Of a DNA stretch of 64,000 bases, positions 44,334 to 54,135 are shown in pieces. The position numbers and the translations under genes are program-made. Below the pieces are notes generated by a model. That model was not told the DNA's origin. It was given only the letters and a program-made list of their open reading frames with translations, and ran no database searches. Position 1 is the first letter of the stretch; every line of letters starts with the position of its first letter. Source of the DNA: a bacterium (lineage in GTDB: Bacteria > Planctomycetota > Planctomycetia > Planctomycetales > Planctomycetaceae); contig WGME01000027.1 of NCBI GenBank assembly GCA_016125225.1, positions 1 through 64,000 of the forward strand, read 5' to 3'.

Positions 44334-46127
44334 ATGCCGCTGACTGTCGAAGACGCCCAACTGTTAAGGATGGCTGCCGAACCTCCTCGGACAGCCATCC
44401 GCATGCTCGACCGCTCGACGGCCTTCATGCCGCTGGTGGCGTTGGTGGTGATTGTTCCGCCGTTTCTCGTGGCTGCCTGTGCTCCGTTTGAATCCGAGTC
44501 GGCCATGTGGGCGCTCAAAGCCCTGACGATCAATCAGGCAGAATCGCTGACGGAAGTGCTGATTCCCGGTGCCGGGCAATTGACCGATGTCGCGACAACC
44601 ACCCCACCGCTGCAGGCGTGGCTAATGGCGTTGGTGCTGCCCCTCTTTCCAGAAGGCTCGATTGCCGCCACGTTGGCGGTCTCGGTCATGGCTGTGATCG
44701 CCAGTAGCGCGCTTGCCAGTCGCTGGGCACGAGAAAATGCCGGAACGACACTCAGCTTTGTGCTCGCCTTGTTCCTGGCCTTTCACTCGCAATGGCTGAA
44801 GATGGCGGCCACCGCGGCGCCAGACGCCTTAACACTGCTCTGCCTGATCGTGACGGGGTGGTCTCTCTGGGGCCATTGGCGACTTTCTCGCACGGTTTTC
44901 TCGGTTCGACTCCTGTGTGCTGGGCTGGCATGGACTACGGCGTTACTGTCAGGGTTCTGGCTCGCAGTGATGTTTCTGGTAGCGATTATCGCATGGGTGA
45001 TGATCGCCATCCCACATGATCTCTCGGGTCGTAGTCCGCAACGCCGCATCAAAACGGTTTCGCTGCTTCTCATTCTCATCACCGGGGCCTCATTGGGAGG
45101 CTGGTGGTATGGAATGGTGCTGGAGCGCGACTTGCATGCGGCGATGCAGGTCTGGTTTCCTTGGTTGATGCACAAGGGGGATGCGTTTCGGGGCTTCGGC
45201 GGACAGACCTGGAAGAACGACCTCATCCTCTGGATTCTGCGATCCTGCTGGATCAGCGGTTTCTGGTGCCTGGGTGTCTGGGAGGCGTGTTCGAGCATCT
45301 ATCGGCGCGAACGTTCCACCGCCAGCTTGCTGGCCAGTTTCATGTTGATCTGGCAAAGCGTGGGACTGGCGGGGCGTCTCATTCCCGGATTGCTGCCCGT
45401 CTGGGGCATGGTGAACGGTCGACCGTGGGAGAGTTTCGTAGTTCTCCCGGCAACCTATCTCGCGGCTTTGGGAGCCGTGCAACTGATTCAGCGGCGGTTC
45501 TCGATGTGGGCCGTCTGGCTAGCCCTCAATATTACCGTGGGATGCGTCGTCTGGGGACTCACCGGAAAATCGCAAATCGGCATCATCATTGGTGCCGCCG
45601 GTGCTCTGGTGCTGCTGTCGAGTGCTCCGCTCTCGATCGGTCTGCGTCGTTCCGGACTGGCTTGGAGCGAACAGGAATTCCGCACCTGGATTCAGGCCTT
45701 TGTTGTGATCAGCGCCTTGGGACATACGTTAGCCGGAACGGAAATGTGGTGGACGGCAGCGCCGAACCGTGTCACTTACAACCTGTTAAAACAGAAGCTG
45801 AAGACCATTGCCACCCCGGACCGAATTTCCTTGGTGATCTCGGAAACCAACGACCACCCGCTGCAGTTGGCCTATCTCACACGGTCTCTGTTTCCCAAAG
45901 CGGCCTGGTCGCAATCCGTGGGATGGGATGTCCGGCTGACCGACACGATTGTCAAAGAACTCGAACAACCGCAATCACGGATGCTGGTTCTGGAGTGGAG
46001 TCGGCGGGAACTGCGACTACGGGCCGATGTGGGAACGGGTTGGGAAGTGACCCAGGTGATTGATGCCACTCCGTACCGTGGTCGCCGATTCGTGGCCCAT
46101 CTCATCGCTCCGGCTTCAAGCCGTTAA
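44334..46127 (+). CDS. GT-C (ArnT/GT39-like) membrane glycosyltransferase candidate
   Basis: A 597-aa protein with about 11 hydrophobic segments and a short soluble C-terminus. An early acidic residue pair after helix 1 (PFESESAMWALKALTI) matches the position of the catalytic D/E-x-D/E loop in GT-C enzymes. The next periplasmic loop reads TTTPPLQAWLMALVLPLF, like the PPLxxWL element in ArnT/PMT-type proteins. It would transfer a sugar from a polyprenyl carrier in the periplasm. The 3' end overlaps the convergent GT9 gene by 12 bp. An in-frame alternative start lies near 44370. Confidence 0.8.
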   Translation: MPLTVEDAQLLRMAAEPPRTAIRMLDRSTAFMPLVALVVIVPPFLVAACAPFESESAMWALKALTINQAESLTEVLIPGAGQLTDVATTTPPLQAWLMALVLPLFPEGSIAATLAVSVMAVIASSALASRWARENAGTTLSFVLALFLAFHSQWLKMAATAAPDALTLLCLIVTGWSLWGHWRLSRTVFSVRLLCAGLAWTTALLSGFWLAVMFLVAIIAWVMIAIPHDLSGRSPQRRIKTVSLLLILITGASLGGWWYGMVLERDLHAAMQVWFPWLMHKGDAFRGFGGQTWKNDLILWILRSCWISGFWCLGVWEACSSIYRRERSTASLLASFMLIWQSVGLAGRLIPGLLPVWGMVNGRPWESFVVLPATYLAALGAVQLIQRRFSMWAVWLALNITVGCVVWGLTGKSQIGIIIGAAGALVLLSSAPLSIGLRRSGLAWSEQEFRTWIQAFVVISALGHTLAGTEMWWTAAPNRVTYNLLKQKLKTIATPDRISLVISETNDHPLQLAYLTRSLFPKAAWSQSVGWDVRLTDTIVKELEQPQSRMLVLEWSRRELRLRADVGTGWEVTQVIDATPYRGRRFVAHLIAPASSR

Positions 46128-47375
46128 GCGTAACGGAACCAGTGGCACCGTCGGTGGCATATCGACTTCAGGGGTTGATCGCCCCGACTTTTCCACCAGC
46201 CGGACCAAGCCCTCCCAGACGCGATCAGCCGTCAGTTCGCTGTGACAGGCCAAGTGCTGCGACCCTTTCCACGGACACTCTTTGCGATAGCTCGCGGCAC
46301 ACGCCACCGTGGTGGAGACCATTTCATGCTGATCTCCCGGCGGGCCACTGCGTAGACTACTGGTGCAGGTGAAGATCCCCAAGGTCGGGGTTCCCAGTTC
46401 CGCCGCCAGATGCATGGGGCCGGAATCGTTACTGACCATGAAATCAAGCCCCGACAGTACCGCTGCCAACTGCTTGATCGACGTGCGGCCGGTGAGATCA
46501 AGCACCCGTTCGTCCCCCAGCGATTCGGTGAGTTGGCGGGCCAGGTTGCCACAGGCGTCGCGATCGCCTCCCCCACCAACAATCACCACACTGCCTGCAT
46601 AACGATGTCCCGCGCGGGTTAGTACATCGGCAAACCGGTCTATCGGCCAGCGTTTCGTGGACCACTTGGCTCCCCATTGCACACCAAAAATCGGTCGTGG
46701 CAGCTGGCTGAGCCATTGGCGTGATGAAGCTAAATCCTGCGTGGTGACATTGATCCAGAATTCTCGCGGGACCGTTCCCAAACCCAACTCTTCGGCAACA
46801 CGCCAATAGCGGGCATAGGCGGGCATCTCGCGACCGGTCCTGGGAATCGTCAAGTTGGTCACCGCACCAGCACCTTCGCGCGCAGTTTCGAGACCGACGC
46901 GCCAGCGGGCCCCGGTGGCGAACGTCATGACGGCCGAGCGCAACAGTCCTTGCAGATCCAATACCAGATCAAATCGTCCGCGACGCAAATCCCGCAGAGT
47001 TGATGCCGCAGCTGACCAACCGGGGCGTCGATCGACACAAATGAGGCCATCGACGCAGGGATGGCCAGCCACCAAGTCTTGCAGTTCCCGCTGAATAACC
47101 CAGGTCAGGGAACTGGTGGGAAACCGGCGTCGCAAAACGGGCAACAAGGGTAAGGCCTGCACCACATCACCCAAGGCGCTGGGCTTGATGATCGCGATTC
47201 GGCGAGCCGAGATGTGCCCCAGTTCCTGCGACAATTGCAACGATCTCCGCGTGAAAGTTCGTGGATGGACAGGCCCGCATGGTATGTCGGCCGGTGAACT
47301 TCTGCCAATGTCGGTTTTTATGACCGCAAGCCAGCGGAAAATCTCCCTCCACCAGAAATCGACAGATCGACACAT
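46116..47375 (-). CDS. GT9 (ADP-heptose:LPS heptosyltransferase-like) glycosyltransferase
   Basis: A cytoplasmic GT-B fold enzyme, about 419 aa from the ATG at 47375. Conserved blocks are IAIIKPSALGDVVQALPLLP near the N-terminus, FDLVLDLQGLLRSAV, FGVQWGAKWSTKRWP, and FMVSNDSGPMHLAAELGTPT with the nucleotide-binding region. TTRSxWR-type LPS motifs are partly present (SLRSGPPGDQHEMV). The family normally adds heptose to lipopolysaccharide core. The start is uncertain: the conserved part begins about 55 residues in, and a TTG near 47238 with GGAG upstream is an alternative. The 5' end is close to the divergent DUF1592 gene. Confidence 0.85.
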   Translation of the reverse strand: MCRSVDFWWREIFRWLAVIKTDIGRSSPADIPCGPVHPRTFTRRSLQLSQELGHISARRIAIIKPSALGDVVQALPLLPVLRRRFPTSSLTWVIQRELQDLVAGHPCVDGLICVDRRPGWSAAASTLRDLRRGRFDLVLDLQGLLRSAVMTFATGARWRVGLETAREGAGAVTNLTIPRTGREMPAYARYWRVAEELGLGTVPREFWINVTTQDLASSRQWLSQLPRPIFGVQWGAKWSTKRWPIDRFADVLTRAGHRYAGSVVIVGGGGDRDACGNLARQLTESLGDERVLDLTGRTSIKQLAAVLSGLDFMVSNDSGPMHLAAELGTPTLGIFTCTSSLRSGPPGDQHEMVSTTVACAASYRKECPWKGSQHLACHSELTADRVWEGLVRLVEKSGRSTPEVDMPPTVPLVPLRLTA

Positions 47376-47478
47376 TCCCAATGATTGATCTGGTGAAATG
47401 GCTTCGGCAGACGTAGAATTAGAAGTGCTTAGGCTGCTCACTCCTTGCCCGCCATCCCTCCGATTTGATGACCCCGCC

Positions 47479-49812
47479 ATGCCACGAGCCTACCCGATTC
47501 CCGTCTGGCTGATATGCACACTGCTGGTCTTCACCCGTGGTGTTGTTTCGGCAGCGAATCCACCGGTGGAAATTCTCCAGAAGTATTGCGGCGACTGTCA
47601 TGCCAATGGGGCGAATGAAGGCAGCCTGTCATTTGATCAGTTACTGAAATCAGAGAATGCCCAGGCGGATCGGCCCAAATGGAGCGCCGTCTGGAAAAAT
47701 CTGCGGGCACAGATGATGCCCCCGGCCGATCAGCCTCAGCTTTCGGCGGCGGAAAAACATGCGATTCTGGCCTGGATCGAGCAGGACGTCTTCCATCTCA
47801 ATCCGCAGCAGCCCGATCCGGGACGTGTGACGTTACGGCGACTGAACCGAACGGAATACCGCTACACCATCCAGGATCTGTTCGGCATCAGCTTCAATAC
47901 GGAAGACGTCTTTCCGGCGGATGACAGCGGCTATGGATTCGACAACATCGGTGATGTGTTGAGCCTGTCTCCCCTGCAGGTCGAAAAGTACCTGGAAGCA
48001 GCCCGGATGATCACGAACAAGGCCATCCCCATGGAAGGCCCCCATGTTCCCACGATCTCGGTTTATCCCGACAATTTCCGTGATCCGAAGAACGAAAAAC
48101 TGTCCGCCAAATTGATCCCGATTGCGGACGTGGTCAACCTGGAACGCAAGCAGTGGATCGAGCACGCCGGACCGTATGATGTCCGCATCAGCTATCGGTT
48201 AACGGGGGCGGAAGAAGCCACCAAGCACACCGGGGAACTGGTCGTTCAGGTCGATGACCGCGAAGTCAGCAAAAAGGATCTGGTCTGGGACAACAACGAA
48301 CTGACGGCTCATGCCCGATGCGACTTCATCAAAGGACACAATCGCCTGGTGCTGTCGATCCGCCAGAAGACTGCGGCCGGTGAAAACGAGAAGACCCTCA
48401 CCTTCAGCCTGAGAAAAGTGGAATTGCGTGGCCCTACCGATGGCAGCTACGTGGAGTATCCCGAATCGTACAAACGCATCTTCTTCGATGGCCCCCCGCC
48501 GGCGGAACCGGCCCAGCGCACAGCCTATGCCCGTAAAATCCTGAATCATTTCACCGAACGTGCCTATCGCCGTCCGGTGGAGGCCGAAACGCTTGATCGC
48601 CTGGTCGGCTTTGCCTCGGTGGTTGATGCCCGCGAAAAGTCGCAGGGGTTTGAGAAGGGGATCGCTGAAGCCTTAACGGCCGTGCTGGCCAGTCCGCGAT
48701 TCCTGTTCCGTGCTGAGTCTCAACCCAGCCCCGATGATCCGAAAAGCGTGGTACCACTCGATGAGTACGCCCTCGCCAGTCGGCTGTCGTACTTCCTGTG
48801 GAGTTCGTTGCCCGATGAAGAATTGTTTCGCCTGGCCCATGAAGGGAAATTGCGAGCCGAGTTGAGGCCGCAGGTCGATCGCATGCTGGCCGATAAAAAG
48901 TTCGACCGCTTCATCGATAACTTTGTGGGCCAATGGCTGCGGACACGCGATGTCGAGACGATGAACATCGATGCTCGCCGGATTCTGAAATCCAAAAGCC
49001 TGGAAGAATCCTTTGCGATCTTCAATCGCAATCTGCGACGGTCGATGAAGGAAGAAACCAACCTGCTCTTCGGGTATCTCGTAAAAGAGAATCGTTCCTG
49101 CCTGGAACTGCTGACCGCTGACTATAGCTTCCTGAACGAAATGCTGGCCAACTGGTACGGCATTGAGGGGGTGAAGGGGAATGACCTGCGTAAGGTCGAT
49201 CTGCCTGCCGACGGTCCTCGTGGTGGCGTGTTGACTCAGGCTAGTTTTCTGGTGGTGACTTCCAATCCAACGCGCACTTCGCCGGTCAAGCGGGGGTTGT
49301 TCGTGCTGGACAACCTGCTGGGATCACCAGCCCCGGCTCCGCCGGCGGACGTGCCCCCGCTTGAAGCCGTGAAGCAAGAGAAAGACAAGCCGTTATCCAT
49401 GCGCGAGCTGATGGTCAAACATCGGGAAGATCCGCTGTGTGCATCCTGTCACGCGCGGATGGACCCATTGGGATTGGCTTTGGAAGAGTTCGACGCACTG
49501 GGACGGTGGCGGAACGAAGATCAGGGGCAACCCATCGAAACCGCCGGCCAACTGATCACCGGCGAGAAGTTCGGCAATGTCCGTGAGCTGTCGCGCGTGA
49601 TCGCCAACGAGCGACGACAGGACTTTTACACCTGCCTCACTGAAAAGCTCCTCACCTATGCGTTGGGACGCGGGATTGAGTATTACGACGCTCCTGCTGT
49701 CGATGGAATCATTGAACAACTGCACGAACACAACGGCGCGATGCGAACGTTGTTTTATGGTGTCGTGGAAAGTGCTCCGTTCCAGCTCCGCCGGGGCGAT
49801 GGAGTTGACTAG
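47479..49812 (+). CDS. DUF1592/DUF1588/DUF1585/DUF1587/DUF1595 exported cytochrome-like protein
   Basis: A 777-aa planctomycete protein. It has a signal peptide (VWLICTLLVFTRGVVSAA) and a cytochrome c-like start with CGDCH and MMPPADQPQLS. DUF1587 (VTLRRLNRTEYRYTIQDLFG), a carbohydrate-binding-like middle, DUF1595, DUF1592 (YALASRLSYFLWSSLPDEEL), DUF1588 (TSPVKRGLFVLDNLLGSPAP, then CASCHARMDPLGLALEEFD) and DUF1585 (TEKLLTYALGRGIEYYD) follow in order. Two CxxCH motifs imply two c-hemes. The start at 47479 gives the signal peptide; the frame opens at 47398. It pairs with the DUF1552 gene 99 bp downstream. Function unknown. Confidence 0.92.
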   Translation: MPRAYPIPVWLICTLLVFTRGVVSAANPPVEILQKYCGDCHANGANEGSLSFDQLLKSENAQADRPKWSAVWKNLRAQMMPPADQPQLSAAEKHAILAWIEQDVFHLNPQQPDPGRVTLRRLNRTEYRYTIQDLFGISFNTEDVFPADDSGYGFDNIGDVLSLSPLQVEKYLEAARMITNKAIPMEGPHVPTISVYPDNFRDPKNEKLSAKLIPIADVVNLERKQWIEHAGPYDVRISYRLTGAEEATKHTGELVVQVDDREVSKKDLVWDNNELTAHARCDFIKGHNRLVLSIRQKTAAGENEKTLTFSLRKVELRGPTDGSYVEYPESYKRIFFDGPPPAEPAQRTAYARKILNHFTERAYRRPVEAETLDRLVGFASVVDAREKSQGFEKGIAEALTAVLASPRFLFRAESQPSPDDPKSVVPLDEYALASRLSYFLWSSLPDEELFRLAHEGKLRAELRPQVDRMLADKKFDRFIDNFVGQWLRTRDVETMNIDARRILKSKSLEESFAIFNRNLRRSMKEETNLLFGYLVKENRSCLELLTADYSFLNEMLANWYGIEGVKGNDLRKVDLPADGPRGGVLTQASFLVVTSNPTRTSPVKRGLFVLDNLLGSPAPAPPADVPPLEAVKQEKDKPLSMRELMVKHREDPLCASCHARMDPLGLALEEFDALGRWRNEDQGQPIETAGQLITGEKFGNVRELSRVIANERRQDFYTCLTEKLLTYALGRGIEYYDAPAVDGIIEQLHEHNGAMRTLFYGVVESAPFQLRRGDGVD

Positions 49813-49911
49813 CTCCCCGACATATGCGATTTTACTGATGGACGTTGCGCTCCGTGGTCGATGCATAACTCACCTGCCTGCCTACACTCCCGCCTGACGG
49901 AAAGACGTCAC

Positions 49912-51276
49912 ATGTTCACACCCACCCCTGCCAATCGTCGCCAATTTCTGCGTGGACTGGGTGTATCGCTGGCCCTGCCCACTATGACGTCGCTGCTGAA
50001 GTCCACCGGTTTTGCGGCGGAAACCGCTGCCTTGGCAACCACGGCGGCCGGCTCACCGTTGCGGATGGCATTTCTGTATATTCCCAATGGCGTGAACGTG
50101 GCGGAATGGCGGCCGTGCGGAGAGGGAACCGAATTCACTTTCAACCACACGATGGAACCATTGAACGAGCTACAGTCGCACGTTCAGGTTTTCACCGGTT
50201 TTGAGCATAAAAACGGTTGGGCTGGGCCTGACGGTGCGGGCGATCATGCGCGAGCCAATGCCACGATTCTGACAGGTTCGCGGCCCAAGAAAACATCGGG
50301 CAGCGACATCCATGTGGGGGTTTCTGTCGACCAGTTTGCCGCCCAGCAGATCGGTCATCTCACACGGTTTCCCTCGCTGGAACTTTCATGTGATGGCGTC
50401 CGCAGCAGTGGCTCTTGTGATTCGGGCTATTCGTGTGCCTATCAGTTCAACCTGTCATGGCGCACACCGACAACGCCGGTCGCGCCGGAAAGTAATCCGC
50501 GGCTGGTCTTCGAACGGCTCTTCGGGGCCGGTGAAGGGGCCGAACGCACGGCCAGCTATCATCAGCGGCTGGAGCGACAGCGATCACTGCTCGACTTTGT
50601 GATGGACGACGCCGCCCGCATCAATCATCAACTGGGACGAACCGACCGTTACAAGCTCGACGAATACCTGACTGGTGTGCGCGAACTGGAACGGCGGATC
50701 GAGGCGGCGGAACGCTTCGGTGATCTGCCCGATCCCGGAGTTTCGGCTCCCGCAGGCATTCCAGGGGGCTATCGCGATCATATCCGTCTGATGGCCGACA
50801 TGATGGTGCTCGCCTTCCAGACCGATTCGACGCGCGTCGGGACTTTCCTGATGGCACATGATGGCAGTAACCGCAGCTTCAACGATATCGGCGTGACCGA
50901 TGGGCACCATGCATTGTCGCACCACCAGAGCGATCCCGAAAAACTCGCGAAAATCGCGAAAATCGATCACTTCTACATGGAGCAGTTCGCATATTTCCTG
51001 AAGCGGATGCAGGAAACCAAGGAGGCCGATGGAAAGTCGCTGCTGGAAAACTCAATGATCGTTTATGCCAGCGGCCTCTCCGATGGTAACCGGCACAATC
51101 ACGACGACCTGCCTGTGATCGTCGCTGGCCACGGCGGTGGTCGCATGACGCCGGGACGGCACGTGAAGTTCCGCGATAAGACGCCGATGACCAACCTGTA
51201 TGTCCGCATGCTGCAGGAACTGGGCGTGAACGCCGATCACTTTGGTGATTCGACCGGTAAGCTCGAAATTCTCTAG
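49912..51276 (+). CDS. DUF1552 exported protein (Tat-type signal)
   Basis: A 454-aa protein. Its N-terminus NRRQFLRGLGVSLALP is a twin-arginine-type signal, so the protein is likely exported folded, possibly with a cofactor. The body matches DUF1552: RMAFLYIPNGVNVAEWRP, DHARANATILTGSRPKKTSG, SVDQFAAQQIG, YSCAYQFNLSWRTPTTPV and NSMIVYASGLSDGN. The fold is related to the alkaline phosphatase/DUF1501 superfamily. Its neighbour encodes a DUF1592 heme protein; such pairs are common and repeated in planctomycetes, and may form an extracytoplasmic oxidoreductase or binding complex. That is inferred from gene pairing only. Confidence 0.93.
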   Translation: MFTPTPANRRQFLRGLGVSLALPTMTSLLKSTGFAAETAALATTAAGSPLRMAFLYIPNGVNVAEWRPCGEGTEFTFNHTMEPLNELQSHVQVFTGFEHKNGWAGPDGAGDHARANATILTGSRPKKTSGSDIHVGVSVDQFAAQQIGHLTRFPSLELSCDGVRSSGSCDSGYSCAYQFNLSWRTPTTPVAPESNPRLVFERLFGAGEGAERTASYHQRLERQRSLLDFVMDDAARINHQLGRTDRYKLDEYLTGVRELERRIEAAERFGDLPDPGVSAPAGIPGGYRDHIRLMADMMVLAFQTDSTRVGTFLMAHDGSNRSFNDIGVTDGHHALSHHQSDPEKLAKIAKIDHFYMEQFAYFLKRMQETKEADGKSLLENSMIVYASGLSDGNRHNHDDLPVIVAGHGGGRMTPGRHVKFRDKTPMTNLYVRMLQELGVNADHFGDSTGKLEIL

Positions 51277-51654
51277 TCGTTGGCCGGCCGACATTTCTGG
51301 CAAATCTCTCGCCGAAAAGTTGAAGTCTGCGCTCGTGGTGCGTTTGCGCATCTGCGGGGAACCAACCGCCGGTGAACCGCGTCGAAATGGTGAATGCAAC
51401 CCGTTTTGAGTCGTGGGGAATTCTCCTGTTCGGATTTTGCCGTTCGCGCAGGATTGGCCTCGCGACTCCAAGAGCATTGTTCAGCCTGTCACAAGAGTGT
51501 AGTCTGCAGAGATACGGAATCAGAATCGTACCTGTCACTCGACTTGCGTCCTGCTTTCCCGTCGGGAATATGGTGACTGCCTGTCATCGGCCAGCGAGCA
51601 AATGCTGGCACTTGTCGCGGTTGTCCATTGAAGATTTTATCACGGTGATGAATT
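51277..51654. other. 378-bp intergenic region
   Basis: No supported gene. A frame at 51394-51576 contains CSACH by chance but has no start signal or family match. The promoter of the downstream zinc-ribbon gene presumably lies in 51540-51640. Confidence 0.5.
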
Positions 51655-54135
51655 ATGGATTTTGCGGTTTGTCCGGCGTGCGGTCAGTCGGTTCTCGATG
51701 ATGATGCGACCGAATGCCCGTTTTGCGGTTCTTCGATGAAGGCTCAATCGGGAGCCAAACCCGCGGCCCCCAAAGCCCCTGCCGCGAAGTCACCGACGAA
51801 GCCCGCACCAGAGAAAAAGCCCGCCAACAAATCGGCCGGAGATGATCTCCCGTTTGATACCTCGGCCAACATTCCCACGACGGTCATTCAGGCAGCTCGG
51901 CAGGAGAGCAAAGGCCGATCGTTGAAGGTCGTTTGCCCCATGTGCGAGACGGTGGGCTACGTTCCCACATCCGCCGCAGGCAAAGACGTCAAATGTGCCA
52001 ACCCGAAATGTATGGTGCCCGTCTTTAACGCACCGGTGCCGGAACCTGAACCCGTTGCCCCACCGAAGCCCGTGAAAAAGGCGGGCAACCCGGTGATGCT
52101 GGGGGCGATTACTTTTGTGGTGATGGCTGCCGTAGGGGCTGGTGCCTACCTCTACTCCACTCGTCCCACAAATGAAGTGTTCGTTAAGCCAATCGATCTG
52201 ACGAACATTCCCAAAGAGACTTCACCCACAGAGCCAACCGAAGCCACCGGCAGCCAGACACAAACCGCTGCGAATACCCCCGCGTCGTCTGATCCCGCCC
52301 CTGCAGCGACTGGTAAGCAACAGCAGCAGTTGATCGCGGAGATCCTGAAGGAAAGTTTGCAGACGTCCCTCCTTTCGGGCAGCCGGAATCGTAGCAAACC
52401 CTATTGCCGTCGCTTGGCGGCTGAAGCCTTTGCCTATGCGGGCGATACCAACGGAGCACGGCAACAGATTGATGCCCTTGGGAAAGTGGGGGGAGCAGAA
52501 CTCAAGTTTTATCAGGCGTCTCCGTGGATCAACATCTTCTGGCAGGAACGTCAGGCAGGCAAGGCGGAGGCCGCAACGGCCGCGTTGAATGCGGCCCTGC
52601 AATCCACGGAAAACCTGCCCAAACGCGGTTGGGATCAGTTGGATATTGCCACTCGCCTGGCGGTGGCGTTGGTTCTCTCCGATCGCATCGATGAAGCCCA
52701 AACGCTCATCTCAGCGCATCAGACAACCGATCTCGATGGCGAAGTTTCTCCGGCGTTTCTCTGGTTGGCGGCCGACCCTCAAGTCACATCGCTGAGTGCG
52801 GTATTTGACCAGCAGCCAATCGTGGCACGCGAGACGCCTCAGGCCGCCGCCGTGGCTGCATTGTGTGCACTCCGTGGCGATCTGGCACGCGGACAGAAGT
52901 TTGCCCAAAGCTGGCCCGAAGCCAATGTTCGTGCGGAATGTCTCTCGGCATGGGCTGAGGGCGTAGTCTGGACTAAAGCGAACGATGCGGTTGCGATCAT
53001 CGAGCCGGTGGTTTCCGATCTGCCCGCTCCTGCTCAGGCACTCGTCTACGCCCGAGCCGCACGTATCGCCGGGGCTCTCGAACAAAAAACCCCGGGGCAG
53101 GCCTTGTTGGCTAAGGGAACACAGGCGTTGGAGGGGCTCGCAGCCCCGACAGCAGTTGTTGTTCCCGGCACGAAAGAGATTGTCAAAACCCGGCCGACTT
53201 TTGATCCGGTCTGGCAACGGGCGGCTATGGCCGCGAGTGAACTGGCCGTGGCTCAATGGGAAGTCGCTGGCGATCTGGATCAGGCCGCTAAATGGCTAAA
53301 GCAGTCGTTGGAATACACGCGTGGATTGGGACCTGCCTTCCCGGCGATTTCCGCAAAGATCGTTGCCGCCGATCAGCTCGGTGCAACGGGATTACGAAAT
53401 CGACTGAAGACCGAACTGGAATTACGAACTGATGACGAAGCCCGCCAGACGCTGGGACTTTATCGTCGCGGGTTAACGGACTATGAAACCGGTGCACAGC
53501 AGCGTTTTCGTCTGCAAACCATGATTCTCACGCGGGCTGCCCAGGCCGGCCTTGAAGCCCCTGTCTGGTCGATTGCCAGCACGCAACATGGTCTCGAAGC
53601 GGCTGATGATCGGGAAGAGTTTCTGGGAACCGATGTCGCGCTCTGGCTTGCCGAACGCTTTCATGCCACAGGCAAGACGGAATCGTTGCAGGCATTGACG
53701 GCCGCTCGAAGCGCCTTGGGTCTCAAAGATCTCACTCGTGCGCCTTCCATGATCTATGCCGAGCTGATGGCGGAAGGCAAGTACCGCGAGGCTTGGAACG
53801 CTCTCAATCAAGCGGGAGTCAAATCGGACTTGCGCGAATCACTGGTCCTCAAAGAAGCGTGCCGTCAGGGCTTTTCGGCAACCTCACTCGATACGGCCTG
53901 GAAAGCGATTACTCCAGTGACAGATGTCGTACTGCGAGAACAAGCGGTCGAATGGTTGAGCCTGATGGCGGCCCGTCGCGGAAAAGCGTACGAAGTGTGG
54001 AAGCATCGACAGGATTTGACCTCAGCCACGGAAATTCTGTCGCTCTCCAAGGGAGTCGTTCAGGGGGTGTCCGAACGGCTGGCTGTTGCCTCAGAAAAAG
54101 CAGAGACGGTGGCCGTCGAAAGTCCTCAGCCATGA
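51655..54135 (+). CDS. Membrane protein with two zinc ribbons and a long helical solenoid
   Basis: An 826-aa protein. Residues 5-24 form a zinc ribbon (CPACGQSV... CPFCGSS), followed by an Ala/Lys/Pro-rich linker. A second zinc-binding segment lies near residues 94-122 (CPMC and CANPKC). A transmembrane helix (MLGAITFVVMAAVGAGAYLY, about 147-167) and a Thr/Glu/Pro linker follow. The rest is an Ala-rich helical solenoid (about 220-810) without catalytic motifs. The zinc ribbons would be cytoplasmic and the solenoid outside. Similar architectures are common in planctomycetes and their role is unknown. The stop overlaps the LOG-family start by four bases. Confidence 0.85.
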   Translation: MDFAVCPACGQSVLDDDATECPFCGSSMKAQSGAKPAAPKAPAAKSPTKPAPEKKPANKSAGDDLPFDTSANIPTTVIQAARQESKGRSLKVVCPMCETVGYVPTSAAGKDVKCANPKCMVPVFNAPVPEPEPVAPPKPVKKAGNPVMLGAITFVVMAAVGAGAYLYSTRPTNEVFVKPIDLTNIPKETSPTEPTEATGSQTQTAANTPASSDPAPAATGKQQQQLIAEILKESLQTSLLSGSRNRSKPYCRRLAAEAFAYAGDTNGARQQIDALGKVGGAELKFYQASPWINIFWQERQAGKAEAATAALNAALQSTENLPKRGWDQLDIATRLAVALVLSDRIDEAQTLISAHQTTDLDGEVSPAFLWLAADPQVTSLSAVFDQQPIVARETPQAAAVAALCALRGDLARGQKFAQSWPEANVRAECLSAWAEGVVWTKANDAVAIIEPVVSDLPAPAQALVYARAARIAGALEQKTPGQALLAKGTQALEGLAAPTAVVVPGTKEIVKTRPTFDPVWQRAAMAASELAVAQWEVAGDLDQAAKWLKQSLEYTRGLGPAFPAISAKIVAADQLGATGLRNRLKTELELRTDDEARQTLGLYRRGLTDYETGAQQRFRLQTMILTRAAQAGLEAPVWSIASTQHGLEAADDREEFLGTDVALWLAERFHATGKTESLQALTAARSALGLKDLTRAPSMIYAELMAEGKYREAWNALNQAGVKSDLRESLVLKEACRQGFSATSLDTAWKAITPVTDVVLREQAVEWLSLMAARRGKAYEVWKHRQDLTSATEILSLSKGVVQGVSERLAVASEKAETVAVESPQP

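Noticed and set aside
50938-50965. Short tandem repeat of TCGCGAAAA in the DUF1552 gene
   Set aside because: Explained by coding for a KLAKIAKI stretch; only two units.
51394-51576. Short frame with a CSACH heme-like motif
   Set aside because: Single motif by chance in an intergenic region; no signal peptide or ribosome-binding site.
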